Below, piece by piece: positions 17,285 to 25,657 of a stretch of 64,000 bases of DNA; position 1 is the stretch's first letter; each line of letters starts with the position of its first letter. Source of the DNA: an uncultured Christensenella sp. (GTDB lineage Bacteria > Bacillota > Clostridia > Christensenellales > Pumilibacteraceae); contig CAJTTD010000009.1 in assembly GCA_910579205.1 (NCBI GenBank), forward strand, positions 1 to 64,000, given 5' to 3'. A program made the position numbers and the translations under genes. The notes beneath the pieces were generated by a model, which was not told where the DNA came from, did no database searches, and saw only the letters and a list, made by a program, of their open reading frames with translations.

Positions 17285-17905
17285 ATGTTGATACCCAATA
17301 AAGCCGCTATATCTTTCAACGCAGCAACGCCCAACGGCAAACGCGAGCATGTCGAAACGGAGAGCAATACCGTAAATACGGAAGTTTTATCCTATTCCGT
17401 TTTGAAAGAGATATACTGCGATAAAGCCGTCTTGTGCGTATGCGAAAAAGCAAACATCTGCGTTATAGTTACGAACGATTCAAACGCAAAACTGTCATGC
17501 GGATACTTTGCCGTTCCGCGACCCATCGGCGCGGAGTTTGTGCGCGGTAGCGTAGTCGTAAACGGCATTGCGCAGCCCGATCTCGACCCCATAACGGGTT
17601 TTGCCCTTCCCGACTTAAACCCCGACGAAGCGGTCGGCATAGAATACGCGCTTACGGCATGCGAGCCGAATACTATCGTGCCGCACTCGGCTACACTGCA
17701 CTACACCGTATACGACGGCGAAAAAGGCAATATCGAATATTCCGAAAACACCGATACCGTATTGCTCAACATTATAGATCGCGCGAACAACTCATGCAAA
17801 CAACGGTGCGTCTATGACTGCGATCGCGACTGTTATTGCTATCGTTGCCGTTGCCGCCGCGACTGCTGCTTATGTTGCCGTCATTGTAGCGATCGTTTAA
17901 GATAA
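17285..17905 (+). CDS. DUF11-like protein with Cys/Arg-rich C-terminal tail
   Basis: A 206-aa paralogue of the preceding gene: one DUF11-type unit (about 45-165) with the same landmarks (FALPDLNPDEAVGIEYAL). It ends in a tail of about 35 residues with a dense run of Cys and Arg (CDRDCYCYRCRCRRDCCLCC, about 178-197). Such tails occur in spore coat and exosporium proteins that cross-link by disulfides, and also in metal-binding proteins. No signal peptide is seen. GGGGG lies upstream of the ATG. Co-transcription with the first gene is likely from the 17-nt gap; a terminator follows at 17955. Confidence 0.78.
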   Translation: MLIPNKAAISFNAATPNGKREHVETESNTVNTEVLSYSVLKEIYCDKAVLCVCEKANICVIVTNDSNAKLSCGYFAVPRPIGAEFVRGSVVVNGIAQPDLDPITGFALPDLNPDEAVGIEYALTACEPNTIVPHSATLHYTVYDGEKGNIEYSENTDTVLLNIIDRANNSCKQRCVYDCDRDCYCYRCRCRRDCCLCCRHCSDRLR

Positions 17906-17954
17906 CATTTTCTTTTCTGCCGATTTAAAGTTTGCCTAAACGATCCATTTCACT

Positions 17955-17987
17955 AAAAAAGAACGACCGCGTTGCCGTTCTTTTTTT
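17955..17987. terminator. Bidirectional terminator between DUF11 genes and tetR
   Basis: AAAAAAGAACG (17955-17965) pairs with CGTTCTTTTTT (17976-17986), giving a stem with a T run on both strands. It lies between convergent genes. Confidence 0.85.
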
Positions 17988-17998
17988 GCACAGTCGTG

Positions 17999-18535
17999 CT
18001 ACTCTATGCTTATGCCCGCCGTTTTGCAAAAGACCGCGGCTATATCTTCTATGCTTTCTTCCGCGCCGCATTCGAGCCATTTTATCGCGGAATTGAACAA
18101 TGCGCCCATATACATATAAACCGAATATCTGGTCGCGGACTTGGCGGGCATGTTGCCCGCGACCGCTTCGTGGAATGTGTTCAACTCGTCCAACAGCACC
18201 GTTGCAAATTCCGATCGGTACAGATCGAGCACATAGCGTCCGTATTTTTTAAAGTACAAAAAGCATTTTTTTACGTGTTCATACGACATGTAGTTTATAG
18301 AAGCATGATCTTCATCGCCGAGAAAACTCTGCAAAATGTCCTCGATCAACCATGTTAAAACGCCTTCTTTGGAGTCGAAATTTCTGTAGAAAGAGACCCG
18401 CGCTACTTTCGCGGCGGTTATCATTTCCGTTACGGTTATATCGCAGAATTTTTTTTCGCGCATCAGTTCGAATAATGCGTCGGCGATCTGCTTTTTAACT
18501 TTTAAGTTTGCTTCTTTTCGCTTGTCCATGATCAA
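17999..18535 (-). CDS. TetR/AcrR-family transcriptional regulator
   Basis: A 178-aa protein. The N-terminal TetR helix-turn-helix is clear (FCDITVTEMITAAKVARVSF, about 38-57, followed by YRNFDSKEGVL); the C-terminal half is the helical ligand and dimer domain. It is divergent from degV, and the shared 122-bp region contains a 7-bp inverted repeat that would fit a TetR dimer. It probably represses itself and degV. The ligand is unknown. Confidence 0.88.
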   Translation of the reverse strand: MIMDKRKEANLKVKKQIADALFELMREKKFCDITVTEMITAAKVARVSFYRNFDSKEGVLTWLIEDILQSFLGDEDHASINYMSYEHVKKCFLYFKKYGRYVLDLYRSEFATVLLDELNTFHEAVAGNMPAKSATRYSVYMYMGALFNSAIKWLECGAEESIEDIAAVFCKTAGISIE

Positions 18536-18547
18536 AAGAAACTGATA

Positions 18548-18570
18548 CAGATACGAAAATTTTGTATCTG
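18548..18570. promoter_or_regulatory. Palindromic operator between tetR and degV
   Basis: CAGATAC (18548-18554) and GTATCTG (18564-18570) form perfect 7-bp arms around GAAAATTTT. It lies 12 bp upstream of the tetR start and just upstream of the degV -35. The size and symmetry fit a TetR-family site; binding is inferred. Confidence 0.7.
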
Positions 18571-18578
18571 ATTAAGAT

Positions 18579-18608
18579 TTGAAACAACTATATATTATAG
18601 TGTACAAT
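18579..18608 (+). promoter_or_regulatory. degV promoter
   Basis: TTGAAA (18579-18584), 18-bp spacer, TACAAT (18603-18608). The TetR-type operator ends 8 bp before the -35 box. Confidence 0.6.
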
Positions 18609-18657
18609 TATTATATGTTTTTCTTACAACTAAGTCAAGCAAGGAGTACACGTACAA

Positions 18658-19527
18658 ATGAGAGTTGCTATCTTGACCGATACAAACAGCGGCATATCGG
18701 TAGATGAAGGTAAAGACAGAGGGATATTCGTCATACCTATGCCCGTTATCGTTGACGGACAGAGTTATCTCGAAAACGAAAGCATAACGCACAAGCAATT
18801 ATACGAGCAAATGATGCTCGACAAAGACGTATCCACATCACAGCCCGCGCCCATCGTTCTTACCGAAATGTGGGACAAGCTATTGTCCGACGGATACGAC
18901 GAAATAGTATTTATTCCCATGTCGAGCGGACTTAGCAATACGTGCGAGACCGCCATGCGCTTTGCGCAAGAATACGGCGGCAAAGTTTTCGTGGCGGACA
19001 ACCACAGAATATCCGTAACGCTGCGCGAATCAGTACTGGACGCTCAAGCGCTCGCGGCGCAAGGTCTGAACGGCGCGCAAATAAAACACAGGCTCGACTC
19101 CAACGCTTATCGGTCGAGCATATACGTTACTGTAGACTCGATGAAGTATCTCATAAAAAACGGACGCGCCACTCGCGCCGCCGCTATGATAGCTACCGTT
19201 CTCAACATAAAACCCGTGCTTACCATACAAGGCGGCAAATTGGACGCGTATATGAAAGTGCGCGGTATAAAAAAGAGCATGTCCGCCATGATAGAAGCTA
19301 TCGACAAAGATATAAAAAACCGATTTGCAGGCGTTCCGACCGAAAGGCTGCGTATAGGTACGGCGGGAACGCTCGATAGCAAAGCGGACATCGACGAATG
19401 GCTGAACGAGGTAAAAGCTGCCTTTCCAAAATGCTCTGTCTATTACGATCCGCTATCTTGCAGCATTGCTTGCCATGTCGGAATGGGCGCTTTGGGATTG
19501 GGCGTCAGTAAGATCGAAGAACGATAA
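18658..19527 (+). CDS. DegV family fatty-acid-binding protein
   Basis: A 289-aa DegV/FakB-type protein; family members bind a fatty acid and present it to the FakA kinase for acyl-phosphate formation. The N-terminal domain has ILTDTNSGIS (5-14), the lipid-contacting STSQPAP (about 60-66) and MSSGLSNT (about 89-96). The C-terminal domain has the conserved KYLIKNGRATRAAAMIATVL. It is controlled by a divergent TetR gene. No fakA is seen nearby, so the exact lipid role is inferred from the family. Confidence 0.9.
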   Translation: MRVAILTDTNSGISVDEGKDRGIFVIPMPVIVDGQSYLENESITHKQLYEQMMLDKDVSTSQPAPIVLTEMWDKLLSDGYDEIVFIPMSSGLSNTCETAMRFAQEYGGKVFVADNHRISVTLRESVLDAQALAAQGLNGAQIKHRLDSNAYRSSIYVTVDSMKYLIKNGRATRAAAMIATVLNIKPVLTIQGGKLDAYMKVRGIKKSMSAMIEAIDKDIKNRFAGVPTERLRIGTAGTLDSKADIDEWLNEVKAAFPKCSVYYDPLSCSIACHVGMGALGLGVSKIEER

Positions 19528-19920
19528 AGCGCACCGCGCCTATTTAAAAACGGTATTTACGATATATAGATCACCTTTTTTTCCACACATCTGCCCTAAC
19601 GAAAACTCCTAATACATTTTTGCGTGCGACCCACACTTTGCTTGTTTATGCCGAATTTTTACGCGCGACTTTTGCGTACCATGATTCACGAAAAAGCCTT
19701 TGACTACGCAAAACCGACGGCTGTTTTCGACGCTATAAGACAATGTTTTCCAACCCGTCAAAAGCTTGCTCTTTTTGAGGGTTTATGTTAAACTACAAAA
19801 AAGCGCGATAATTCGCGCATGCGGTTTTCAGGTAGCTTTTACTTTACGCCGTACTCGCGGCATTCGCTCGAGCAAACGGTTCAAAAGACTCCGCCAATAT
19901 TCGGGAGGCTTTTATTTTTT
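19528..19920 (+). other. Intergenic region upstream of the MATE gene
   Basis: No gene or structured RNA is clear here. A weak promoter candidate TTGCTC with TAAACT at 17-bp spacing lies near 19765-19795. CTCCG and CGGGAG arms just before the MATE start (about 19890-19908) could form a small hairpin covering the GGGAGG ribosome binding site. Confidence 0.4.
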
Positions 19921-21393
19921 ATGGAACGATCTAACTCCGCTCTTGCAAACGGTAAGCTGTTCAAGCTCATGCTCAAGTTTTCGGTGCCGTGCGTGCTGTC
20001 TTTGCTTATATCGTCGCTTTACAATGTGGTCGATCAGATATTCATAGGCAACAGCAGACTGGGCGATCTGGGCAATGCCGCGACGGGCGTTGTGTTTCCG
20101 TTATTCCTTATAGCCCAAGCCTTTGCGTGGTGGTTCGGCGACGGCTGCGCCGCGCATCTTAATATTTGTCAAGGCAAAAACGCCGCCGACGGCGCGCACC
20201 GCGCCATGGGCACGGGCATAACGTTTACGCTTATAGCGAGCGCGGCTATACTCGCCGTGTTCTATCCCGTTAAACGTCCGTTCTTGTTGCTGTTCGGCGC
20301 ATCCGAAAACAGTATCGGGCTGGCAGTGGAATACTTAGACATAGTGCTTGCGTTTTTTCCGCCGTTCATGCTCATGAACGCGATAAACGGAATAATACGC
20401 GCCGACGGCAGCCCCGCATGGTCCATGGCTTCCATTATTTCGGGCGCGCTCGTAAACATAGCGCTCGACGCGGTGTTTATATACGCGCTCGACATGGGCA
20501 TGGCGGGCGCGGCGTGGGCTACGGGCATAGGTCAAGCCGTATCGTTTGCCGTTTCCGCATTCTATCTGATGTTCAGAACAAAAACGTTCAAACTGTCGCT
20601 CAAGAGCTTTATCCCCGACTTTAAACAAGCGGGCGGCGCGGTAAAGCTGGGGTTGTCGTCGTTTGTAACGCAAACGACTATCGTAGCTATCGCGCTAGTC
20701 AGCAATATAACGCTTAAAAAGTACGGCGCGGCGTCGCCGTACGGCGAAGATATCCCCCTCGCCGTAATGGCGATAGAAAGCAAAGTTTTTACCGTCGTAA
20801 TAAACATTGTGGTGGGGATCATTCTCGGCTGTCAACCGCTCGTGAGCTACAACATGGGCGCGAAAAATTACGGGCGGGTAAAACGCATATACCTATCGAT
20901 ACTCATGTGTACGTTTGCCGTAAGTGTTTTATCCACACTTGTTTTCGAGCTTGCGCCGCGCGCGGTAGCGGGCATATTCGGCGCGCCCAAACACGCCGAC
21001 CCCGCGCTATATTGGGAATTCGCCGAAAAGCTGTTCCGAATTTTTCTTATGTTCGTAACATTTACATGCTTTATAAAAGTGTCGTCTATATTTTTCCAAG
21101 CCGCGGGCAAGCCGATATCCGCCGTGGTATCTTCGCTCGTGCGCGATATAGTTTGCTTTATACCGCTCGCGCTGTCGCTTCCGCTCGCCTTTGGCATAGA
21201 CGGAGTTTTGTACGCCGCGCCCGCCGCCGACGCGATAGCCGCCGTAGTAGCGGTAATATATACCGCGGTGTTTTTCCGCTCGCTCTCGCGCGCTCCGTCC
21301 GACACGGACGAAAACGCGCCGAACACCGTACCCGCCGCCGAGATTTGCGACGCAAAAATCAAAGAAAGGCTTGACACATCGGACAAAACATAG
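19921..21393 (+). CDS. MATE family multidrug/sodium efflux transporter
   Basis: A 490-aa integral membrane protein with about 12 helices in two MATE repeats (LMLKFSVPCVLSLLISSLYN near 15; MGAKNYGRVKRIY near 320). MATE pumps export cationic drugs or metabolites with a sodium or proton gradient. The ATG at 19921 (MERSNSALANGKLFKLML) is chosen because a GGGAGG lies upstream and family similarity begins there, though the frame is open for another 100 nt. The 3' end carries the promoter of the next gene. Confidence 0.9.
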   Translation: MERSNSALANGKLFKLMLKFSVPCVLSLLISSLYNVVDQIFIGNSRLGDLGNAATGVVFPLFLIAQAFAWWFGDGCAAHLNICQGKNAADGAHRAMGTGITFTLIASAAILAVFYPVKRPFLLLFGASENSIGLAVEYLDIVLAFFPPFMLMNAINGIIRADGSPAWSMASIISGALVNIALDAVFIYALDMGMAGAAWATGIGQAVSFAVSAFYLMFRTKTFKLSLKSFIPDFKQAGGAVKLGLSSFVTQTTIVAIALVSNITLKKYGAASPYGEDIPLAVMAIESKVFTVVINIVVGIILGCQPLVSYNMGAKNYGRVKRIYLSILMCTFAVSVLSTLVFELAPRAVAGIFGAPKHADPALYWEFAEKLFRIFLMFVTFTCFIKVSSIFFQAAGKPISAVVSSLVRDIVCFIPLALSLPLAFGIDGVLYAAPAADAIAAVVAVIYTAVFFRSLSRAPSDTDENAPNTVPAAEICDAKIKERLDTSDKT

Positions 21394-21399
21394 TATGAT
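21371..21399 (+). promoter_or_regulatory. pnuC promoter inside the 3' end of the MATE gene
   Basis: Consensus TTGACA (21371-21376), exactly 17 bp, TATGAT (21394-21399). It lies in the last codons of the MATE gene, so the transporter behind it has its own transcript with a leader of about 130 nt. Confidence 0.85.
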
Positions 21400-21408
21400 C
21401 GTACTGTA

Positions 21409-21525
21409 AGAGCGTCATGTTGACTGACGCTCATAATATACGCCGCCGGGTGTAAAAATGCTTACGGGCATTCCGCTTATATCGTTAGGTCTTTGCAGAT
21501 ATAAGTCGCGAATGCCTTTTATTTT
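21409..21525 (+). promoter_or_regulatory. Structured leader upstream of pnuC, candidate riboswitch or attenuator
   Basis: Two hairpins are visible. GAGCGTCA/TGACGCTC closes a short loop at 21409-21431. A long hairpin spans 21467-21516: GGCATTC pairs with GAATGCC and CTTATATC pairs with GATATAAG around a 14-nt loop. It is followed by TTTTATTTT, as in an intrinsic terminator, directly before the ribosome binding site. The layout is that of a transcription attenuator or riboswitch expression platform. No known aptamer consensus was recognised. Confidence 0.6.
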
Positions 21526-21534
21526 GGAGTGCTA

Positions 21535-22275
21535 ATGAATTTCTTTATCAAGTCGCTTAGATCGCTCGATAAATTCGAGATCGCGCTGTGGTTATGTTCC
21601 GTTGCCGCAGTCGTCTTGTCATTCGTATTGACTGCGAGTTCGGACTACATGACGCTCGCCGCTTCGCTTGTAGGCGCGACGGCGCTCATATTCGTTTCAA
21701 AGGGCAATGTGATAGGACAGCTACTGACTATAGTATTTGCGGCGCTGTACGGCGCGGTGTCATACTCGTACAAATACTACGGCGAAATGTTCACGTATAT
21801 AGGTATGAGCGCGCCCATTGCCGCGATCGCCGCCGTTATGTGGCTTAAAAACTCGTTTAACGGGAGCAAGACCGAAGTTAAGATAAACACAGTAAAGCGC
21901 GCTGAATACGTTCTGCTCGCCGCGATCGCAACGGCGGTAACCGTCGCATTCTATTTTATATTGGACGCTCTCGGCACTGCCAATATCGTCGTGAGCACGG
22001 TGTCCGTGTTCACAAGCTTTACTGCCGCGTATCTTACCATGCGGCGATGCGAGTATTACGCGATCGCATACGCGCTGAACGACATGGTGCTTATAGCGAT
22101 GTGGATATCCGCGTGCGCGGAAAACATTTCGTATCTGTCTATGGTCGTTTGCTTTACGGTCTTTCTTATAAACGATATATACGGATTTATAAATTGGCGC
22201 AAAACAAAACGCAAGCAGTCCGAAGCGTTGCGGCAACAAGACGCTCACGACGCGCGTCATCGTGATGAACTTTAG
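21535..22275 (+). CDS. pnuC: PnuC-family vitamin (nicotinamide riboside-type) transporter
   Basis: A 246-aa membrane protein with about seven helices. GNVIGQLLTIVFAALYG (about 60-76) and NDIYGFINWRK near the C-terminus are PnuC signatures. PnuC proteins facilitate diffusion of nicotinamide riboside; relatives carry thiamine or riboflavin, and the sequence alone does not settle the substrate. ATG at 21535 is 5 nt after GGAG; the GTG six nucleotides earlier is less likely because it overlaps the ribosome binding site. A dedicated promoter and a structured leader precede it, so expression is probably metabolite-controlled. Confidence 0.85.
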   Translation: MNFFIKSLRSLDKFEIALWLCSVAAVVLSFVLTASSDYMTLAASLVGATALIFVSKGNVIGQLLTIVFAALYGAVSYSYKYYGEMFTYIGMSAPIAAIAAVMWLKNSFNGSKTEVKINTVKRAEYVLLAAIATAVTVAFYFILDALGTANIVVSTVSVFTSFTAAYLTMRRCEYYAIAYALNDMVLIAMWISACAENISYLSMVVCFTVFLINDIYGFINWRKTKRKQSEALRQQDAHDARHRDEL

Positions 22276-22304
22276 ATACTATCGTTTATCGCGTAAGAGT
22301 TTTG

Positions 22305-23129
22305 TCAAAAACCCTTCTGTTCGAGTTCTTTGCATATCTGAAGATAAAATTCGTAAATGCGCGCGCGCTTTTTCTTTTTTATGGCAAACCCGACTATCTC
22401 CGAATGGGAGACTGTCTCGTCAAGAGCGCTGCCTCTGTACTCGCCGAACTTGGACGAGTCTTCGGACACAAGCCCGTCCGTTTTTTCGTCGCTCAAACGC
22501 CGATATATCAACAACGGTATGCCCATGATAAAGTCGTCCCGACTTTTCTCTATAGACGATGAATAACTTTGACAGTAGACTTTGTCCGAGACGTTTGACG
22601 TGTCTGCAAGTTCGTCGTCCGAATGCAAACTGAGCTGACGGCAGACGGTAACGGAATCGGGATGTTTGTCGCCGAATATCCTATATATCAAGTTTACCCA
22701 AAAAGCTACGAACTTGACCAACCACCTGGGCAAACGTAATATAAACGACGCGACGGGCGATCCCTTGTGCGGGGTGCACAGCGTGGTAAGCGAAGCGACG
22801 CTGTCCGCCATGTCCAAATTTTCTATCATGTATTTGGAATCGAGTCCGCCCTTGGAATGCGCTATTATATTTACCTTTTCGGCGTTTTCTTCGGTTTTGA
22901 CTTTTTCAATATATGCCTTTAACTGTTCCGCGTTGTTTTCGATAGTTCCGAACCCGTCGGTCTTGGCGGTGTAAACTTTATAGCCGTGCGCCTTGAGCTT
23001 TTTTTCGATGCGCCCGAACGCTTTAAAAAACTTTACGTCTTTTAACATTATCCCATGCGCCAACACTACGGGATAGCGCATTTCGGCAATATATCGTTCG
23101 GCTTCCGCTTTGTCCTTTTTCTTTTTCAT
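22305..23129 (-). CDS. Alpha/beta-hydrolase, lipase-like
   Basis: A 274-aa protein with the lipase pattern: oxyanion-side PVVLAHGIM (about 20-28), nucleophile elbow IIAHSKGG (about 88-95), LCTPHKGSP, likely acid in KTDGLVSEDS (about 214-223) and His in VSHSEIVG (about 241). It resembles triacylglycerol lipase/acyltransferase-type hydrolases. No signal peptide is present, so it acts in the cytosol unless exported otherwise. It converges with pnuC and lies downstream of dnaB on the same strand. The substrate is unknown. Confidence 0.8.
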   Translation of the reverse strand: MKKKKDKAEAERYIAEMRYPVVLAHGIMLKDVKFFKAFGRIEKKLKAHGYKVYTAKTDGFGTIENNAEQLKAYIEKVKTEENAEKVNIIAHSKGGLDSKYMIENLDMADSVASLTTLCTPHKGSPVASFILRLPRWLVKFVAFWVNLIYRIFGDKHPDSVTVCRQLSLHSDDELADTSNVSDKVYCQSYSSSIEKSRDDFIMGIPLLIYRRLSDEKTDGLVSEDSSKFGEYRGSALDETVSHSEIVGFAIKKKKRARIYEFYLQICKELEQKGF

Positions 23130-23170
23130 GGTGCTCGGTTTCCGTCTTTGCTGCGATCAACGCTCCGCCG

Positions 23171-24721
23171 TTATAAGTCGTCCTCGTCCAAGCCGTTGTC
23201 GTACTCGTCGTTGCGCGGATCGTAGGGCGGAGGCGCAGGCTCGTCCGAACTGTCGTAATGCTCGTCGGGAGTGCGTCCGCCGTACATATTGCCGCTCGAA
23301 TTTTTGGGCGGCTCGGGCGCGGGTTCGCTCTTGAACGTAACGGTAGACGGCAGCCATGTGAGCTTGACCGAACCCGTTTCGCCGTTACGGTGCTTGGCTA
23401 CGTTCAAGTACACCGTCTGCTCTATCGACGTCGGCTTGCCGCCTTGCGAGCCGCCGCCCTCCGTGCCGTCCTCTTTGCGCTCCAAAAACAGTACGATATC
23501 TGCGTCTTGCTCTATCGCGCCCGAATCGCGGAGGTCGGATAATTGCGGTTTGGGGTCTTTGCGCTGCTCTATACCGCGCGACATCTGCGACAGCAGCAAG
23601 ATAGGCACGTCGAGTTCTTTTGCGGCGAGCTTGAGAGCGCGCGTCATTTCGCCTATCTCTCTTACTATGTTGTCTATGCGTTTTCCGCTCTGCATCAACT
23701 GCAGATAGTCTATCATTATAAAGTCGAGCCCGTCCGAATGCTTCAACGCTCTGCACTTGGAAAGTATTTCGGCGGGCGTGATGTTGCCCGATTCGTCAAC
23801 GTACAGTTTGGTGCTTGCAAGCTTGTCTTGCGCGCCGAACAGCCTGGACCAGCCGCGCTTATCCACAGCCGCGCGATTGGCGAGCGTCATGCTGAAATCG
23901 CCCACCGAACACAGTATACGCCTCGCAAGCTGTACGGCGCTCATTTCGAGCGAGAACACCGCGACCGAATACGGTTCTTTGTTGTCGGGCCGCCTTGACA
24001 GCGCCGCATTTACCGCGCAGTTCATTGCAAAACTCGTCTTGCCTTGACCGGGACGCGCCGCCAAAATTATAAGGTCGCTTTTTTGAAACCCGCCGCCCAG
24101 CATCATATCCAGATATGTAAAGCCCGTAGGCACGCCGCGGTACGCTTCGCGGCTTTCCGAACGCTTGCGTATATCGTTGAGCGCTTCCTCCACATAGCCC
24201 GCTATGAGCGTGGGTTTGGCGCGTCTGCCCGTTTCCGCAAGCGCGTACAGCGCGGCTTCCGCTCGCGTGAGCGCGGTGTCGTCGGGGTCGAGCGCATACG
24301 CTTCGTCCGCCATGGTCTGCGCTACCGAAATAAGCGTTCTCAGTCGCGCGTGTTTTTTTACTATGTTAAAGTAGTACTCCGAGTTGGCTACCGACGGCAC
24401 GGCATTGACAAGATTGGATACATATCCCACTCCGCCGCTGAGCTCGAGCGTTCCCGCGCTTTCCAACTGCTGCACGGTAGTAACGAGGTCTATGGCTTGA
24501 CCGCCCACAAACAGATCGTTGAGCGCTTCGTACAAACATCTGTGCGCGGGCGTGTAAAAATCTTCTTTTTCCAGCCGCGGCAGATACGCTTCGGCGACGC
24601 GTCTGTCTATGAGCATGCCGCCGAGCAGCGCCGATTCCGCCTCGTAGCTGTTGGGAATTTCCCGCGCGGTTATATTGGGATGTTTTTTTGCAAACTCTTC
24701 TCTCGAGTTTTTATCTGCCAT
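23171..24721 (-). CDS. dnaB: Replicative DNA helicase DnaB
   Basis: A 516-aa hexameric replication-fork helicase. The N-terminal domain begins IPNSYEAESALLGGMLIDRR (about 22-41). The RecA-like domain has Walker A AARPGQGKTSFAMN (about 224-237), Walker B IDYLQLM (about 331) and the DLRDSGAIEQDADIVLFLER segment (about 399-418). No intein is present. The C-terminal 65 residues are a Pro/Asp-rich tail beyond the usual end. The next gene upstream ends 17 nt before its start, suggesting co-transcription. Confidence 0.95.
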   Translation of the reverse strand: MADKNSREEFAKKHPNITAREIPNSYEAESALLGGMLIDRRVAEAYLPRLEKEDFYTPAHRCLYEALNDLFVGGQAIDLVTTVQQLESAGTLELSGGVGYVSNLVNAVPSVANSEYYFNIVKKHARLRTLISVAQTMADEAYALDPDDTALTRAEAALYALAETGRRAKPTLIAGYVEEALNDIRKRSESREAYRGVPTGFTYLDMMLGGGFQKSDLIILAARPGQGKTSFAMNCAVNAALSRRPDNKEPYSVAVFSLEMSAVQLARRILCSVGDFSMTLANRAAVDKRGWSRLFGAQDKLASTKLYVDESGNITPAEILSKCRALKHSDGLDFIMIDYLQLMQSGKRIDNIVREIGEMTRALKLAAKELDVPILLLSQMSRGIEQRKDPKPQLSDLRDSGAIEQDADIVLFLERKEDGTEGGGSQGGKPTSIEQTVYLNVAKHRNGETGSVKLTWLPSTVTFKSEPAPEPPKNSSGNMYGGRTPDEHYDSSDEPAPPPYDPRNDEYDNGLDEDDL

Positions 24722-24738
24722 GATAGCTCCTTAAATTT

Positions 24739-25656
24739 TTAAAGCTTTGTGGGAAGATGCGTTTCGTAATCTCTGTATTCTTCGGGGTTGTATGGAAATC
24801 TCTCCAACAGCGTGGGTTTTTTGGGCTTTTTCTTGCGCGTGCAAAGCACGATGATGGCGACTGTCGCACCGCCCGCGGCGAGCGCCACGAGATACCAGCC
24901 GTACGGCACGGGACGCTTGTACTTTAAGCGCATGTCGGTAACCGTTCGGTCGAAATAATGCGAGAACATAAATTCGCCGTTTCGCCCGATCGTCGATATT
25001 CGTTCGCCCGAAGTCTTTGTGCGCTTGGACGCGCGCATCACGTAATTGAGCAGCAGTCCGTCCGCATTGAGCCGCCTCAAGTACGGGAACGCGTCGGTTA
25101 CCGACGGGAACTGCACTACCGTCTCGCCGTACTCGTCCACCGCCACTCTTCCGTTTTTCAACTGCTGTATGAGCGTGCTCGACTGCTCGGGCAAAACTTC
25201 GTCGTATGCTTGCCTCACGCCGTTGAACGGGTTGGGCGAAGTTTCTTCCACCGTTTTTATAAACGGATCGCGCGCGATCGTGCGCTCGAATGCGACTTTC
25301 GTTCCTATCTCTTCGAGGTCGGTCGCTCCGTCGTAAGCTTTGCGGTACGCCACGGTATAGCCGTCGCCGTCGTAGCGCGCGTCGGTCAGTTCGCAGCCGA
25401 ACCCCGTAAACAGCGAATAGAAGTAACTTTGTACGGTGTAGCGCTTGCCGTCGCCGTCATAGATCGCGCTATCTTCCATAGCCCTTACGACGTCGGCGTC
25501 CAACGACAGTACGAACTTGTTGTAACGTTCTCCGTTTTCCGTGTAGTCGTACACAGTTAAGCTTGCGCCGCAACCCGATAGGAGCGCGGCGGCAAGCGCG
25601 AGCATGACCGCAGCTACAAACGCTGCTGATTTGGATCTGATTTTTATGCGCCGCAT
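24739..25656 (-). CDS. Putative lipoprotein with C-terminal membrane anchor
   Basis: A 305-aa protein. The N-terminal signal with lipobox LLSGC (Cys about residue 28) indicates lipid attachment outside the membrane; a second membrane helix (YLVALAAGGATVAIIVL, about 250-268) precedes a basic cytoplasmic tail. The middle domain has no family recognised. The start is the ATG at 25656, one base after the TAA of pepF, and the gap to dnaB is 17 nt. An envelope sensor or secretion helper is possible but unsupported. Confidence 0.75.
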   Translation of the reverse strand: MRRIKIRSKSAAFVAAVMLALAAALLSGCGASLTVYDYTENGERYNKFVLSLDADVVRAMEDSAIYDGDGKRYTVQSYFYSLFTGFGCELTDARYDGDGYTVAYRKAYDGATDLEEIGTKVAFERTIARDPFIKTVEETSPNPFNGVRQAYDEVLPEQSSTLIQQLKNGRVAVDEYGETVVQFPSVTDAFPYLRRLNADGLLLNYVMRASKRTKTSGERISTIGRNGEFMFSHYFDRTVTDMRLKYKRPVPYGWYLVALAAGGATVAIIVLCTRKKKPKKPTLLERFPYNPEEYRDYETHLPTKL

Positions 25657-25657
25657 T

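Noticed and set aside
19886..19920. Hairpin just before the MATE start as an attenuator.
   Set aside because: The stem is only about five pairs with a bulge, and the T-rich run lies in the ribosome-binding spacer. It is too weak to call.
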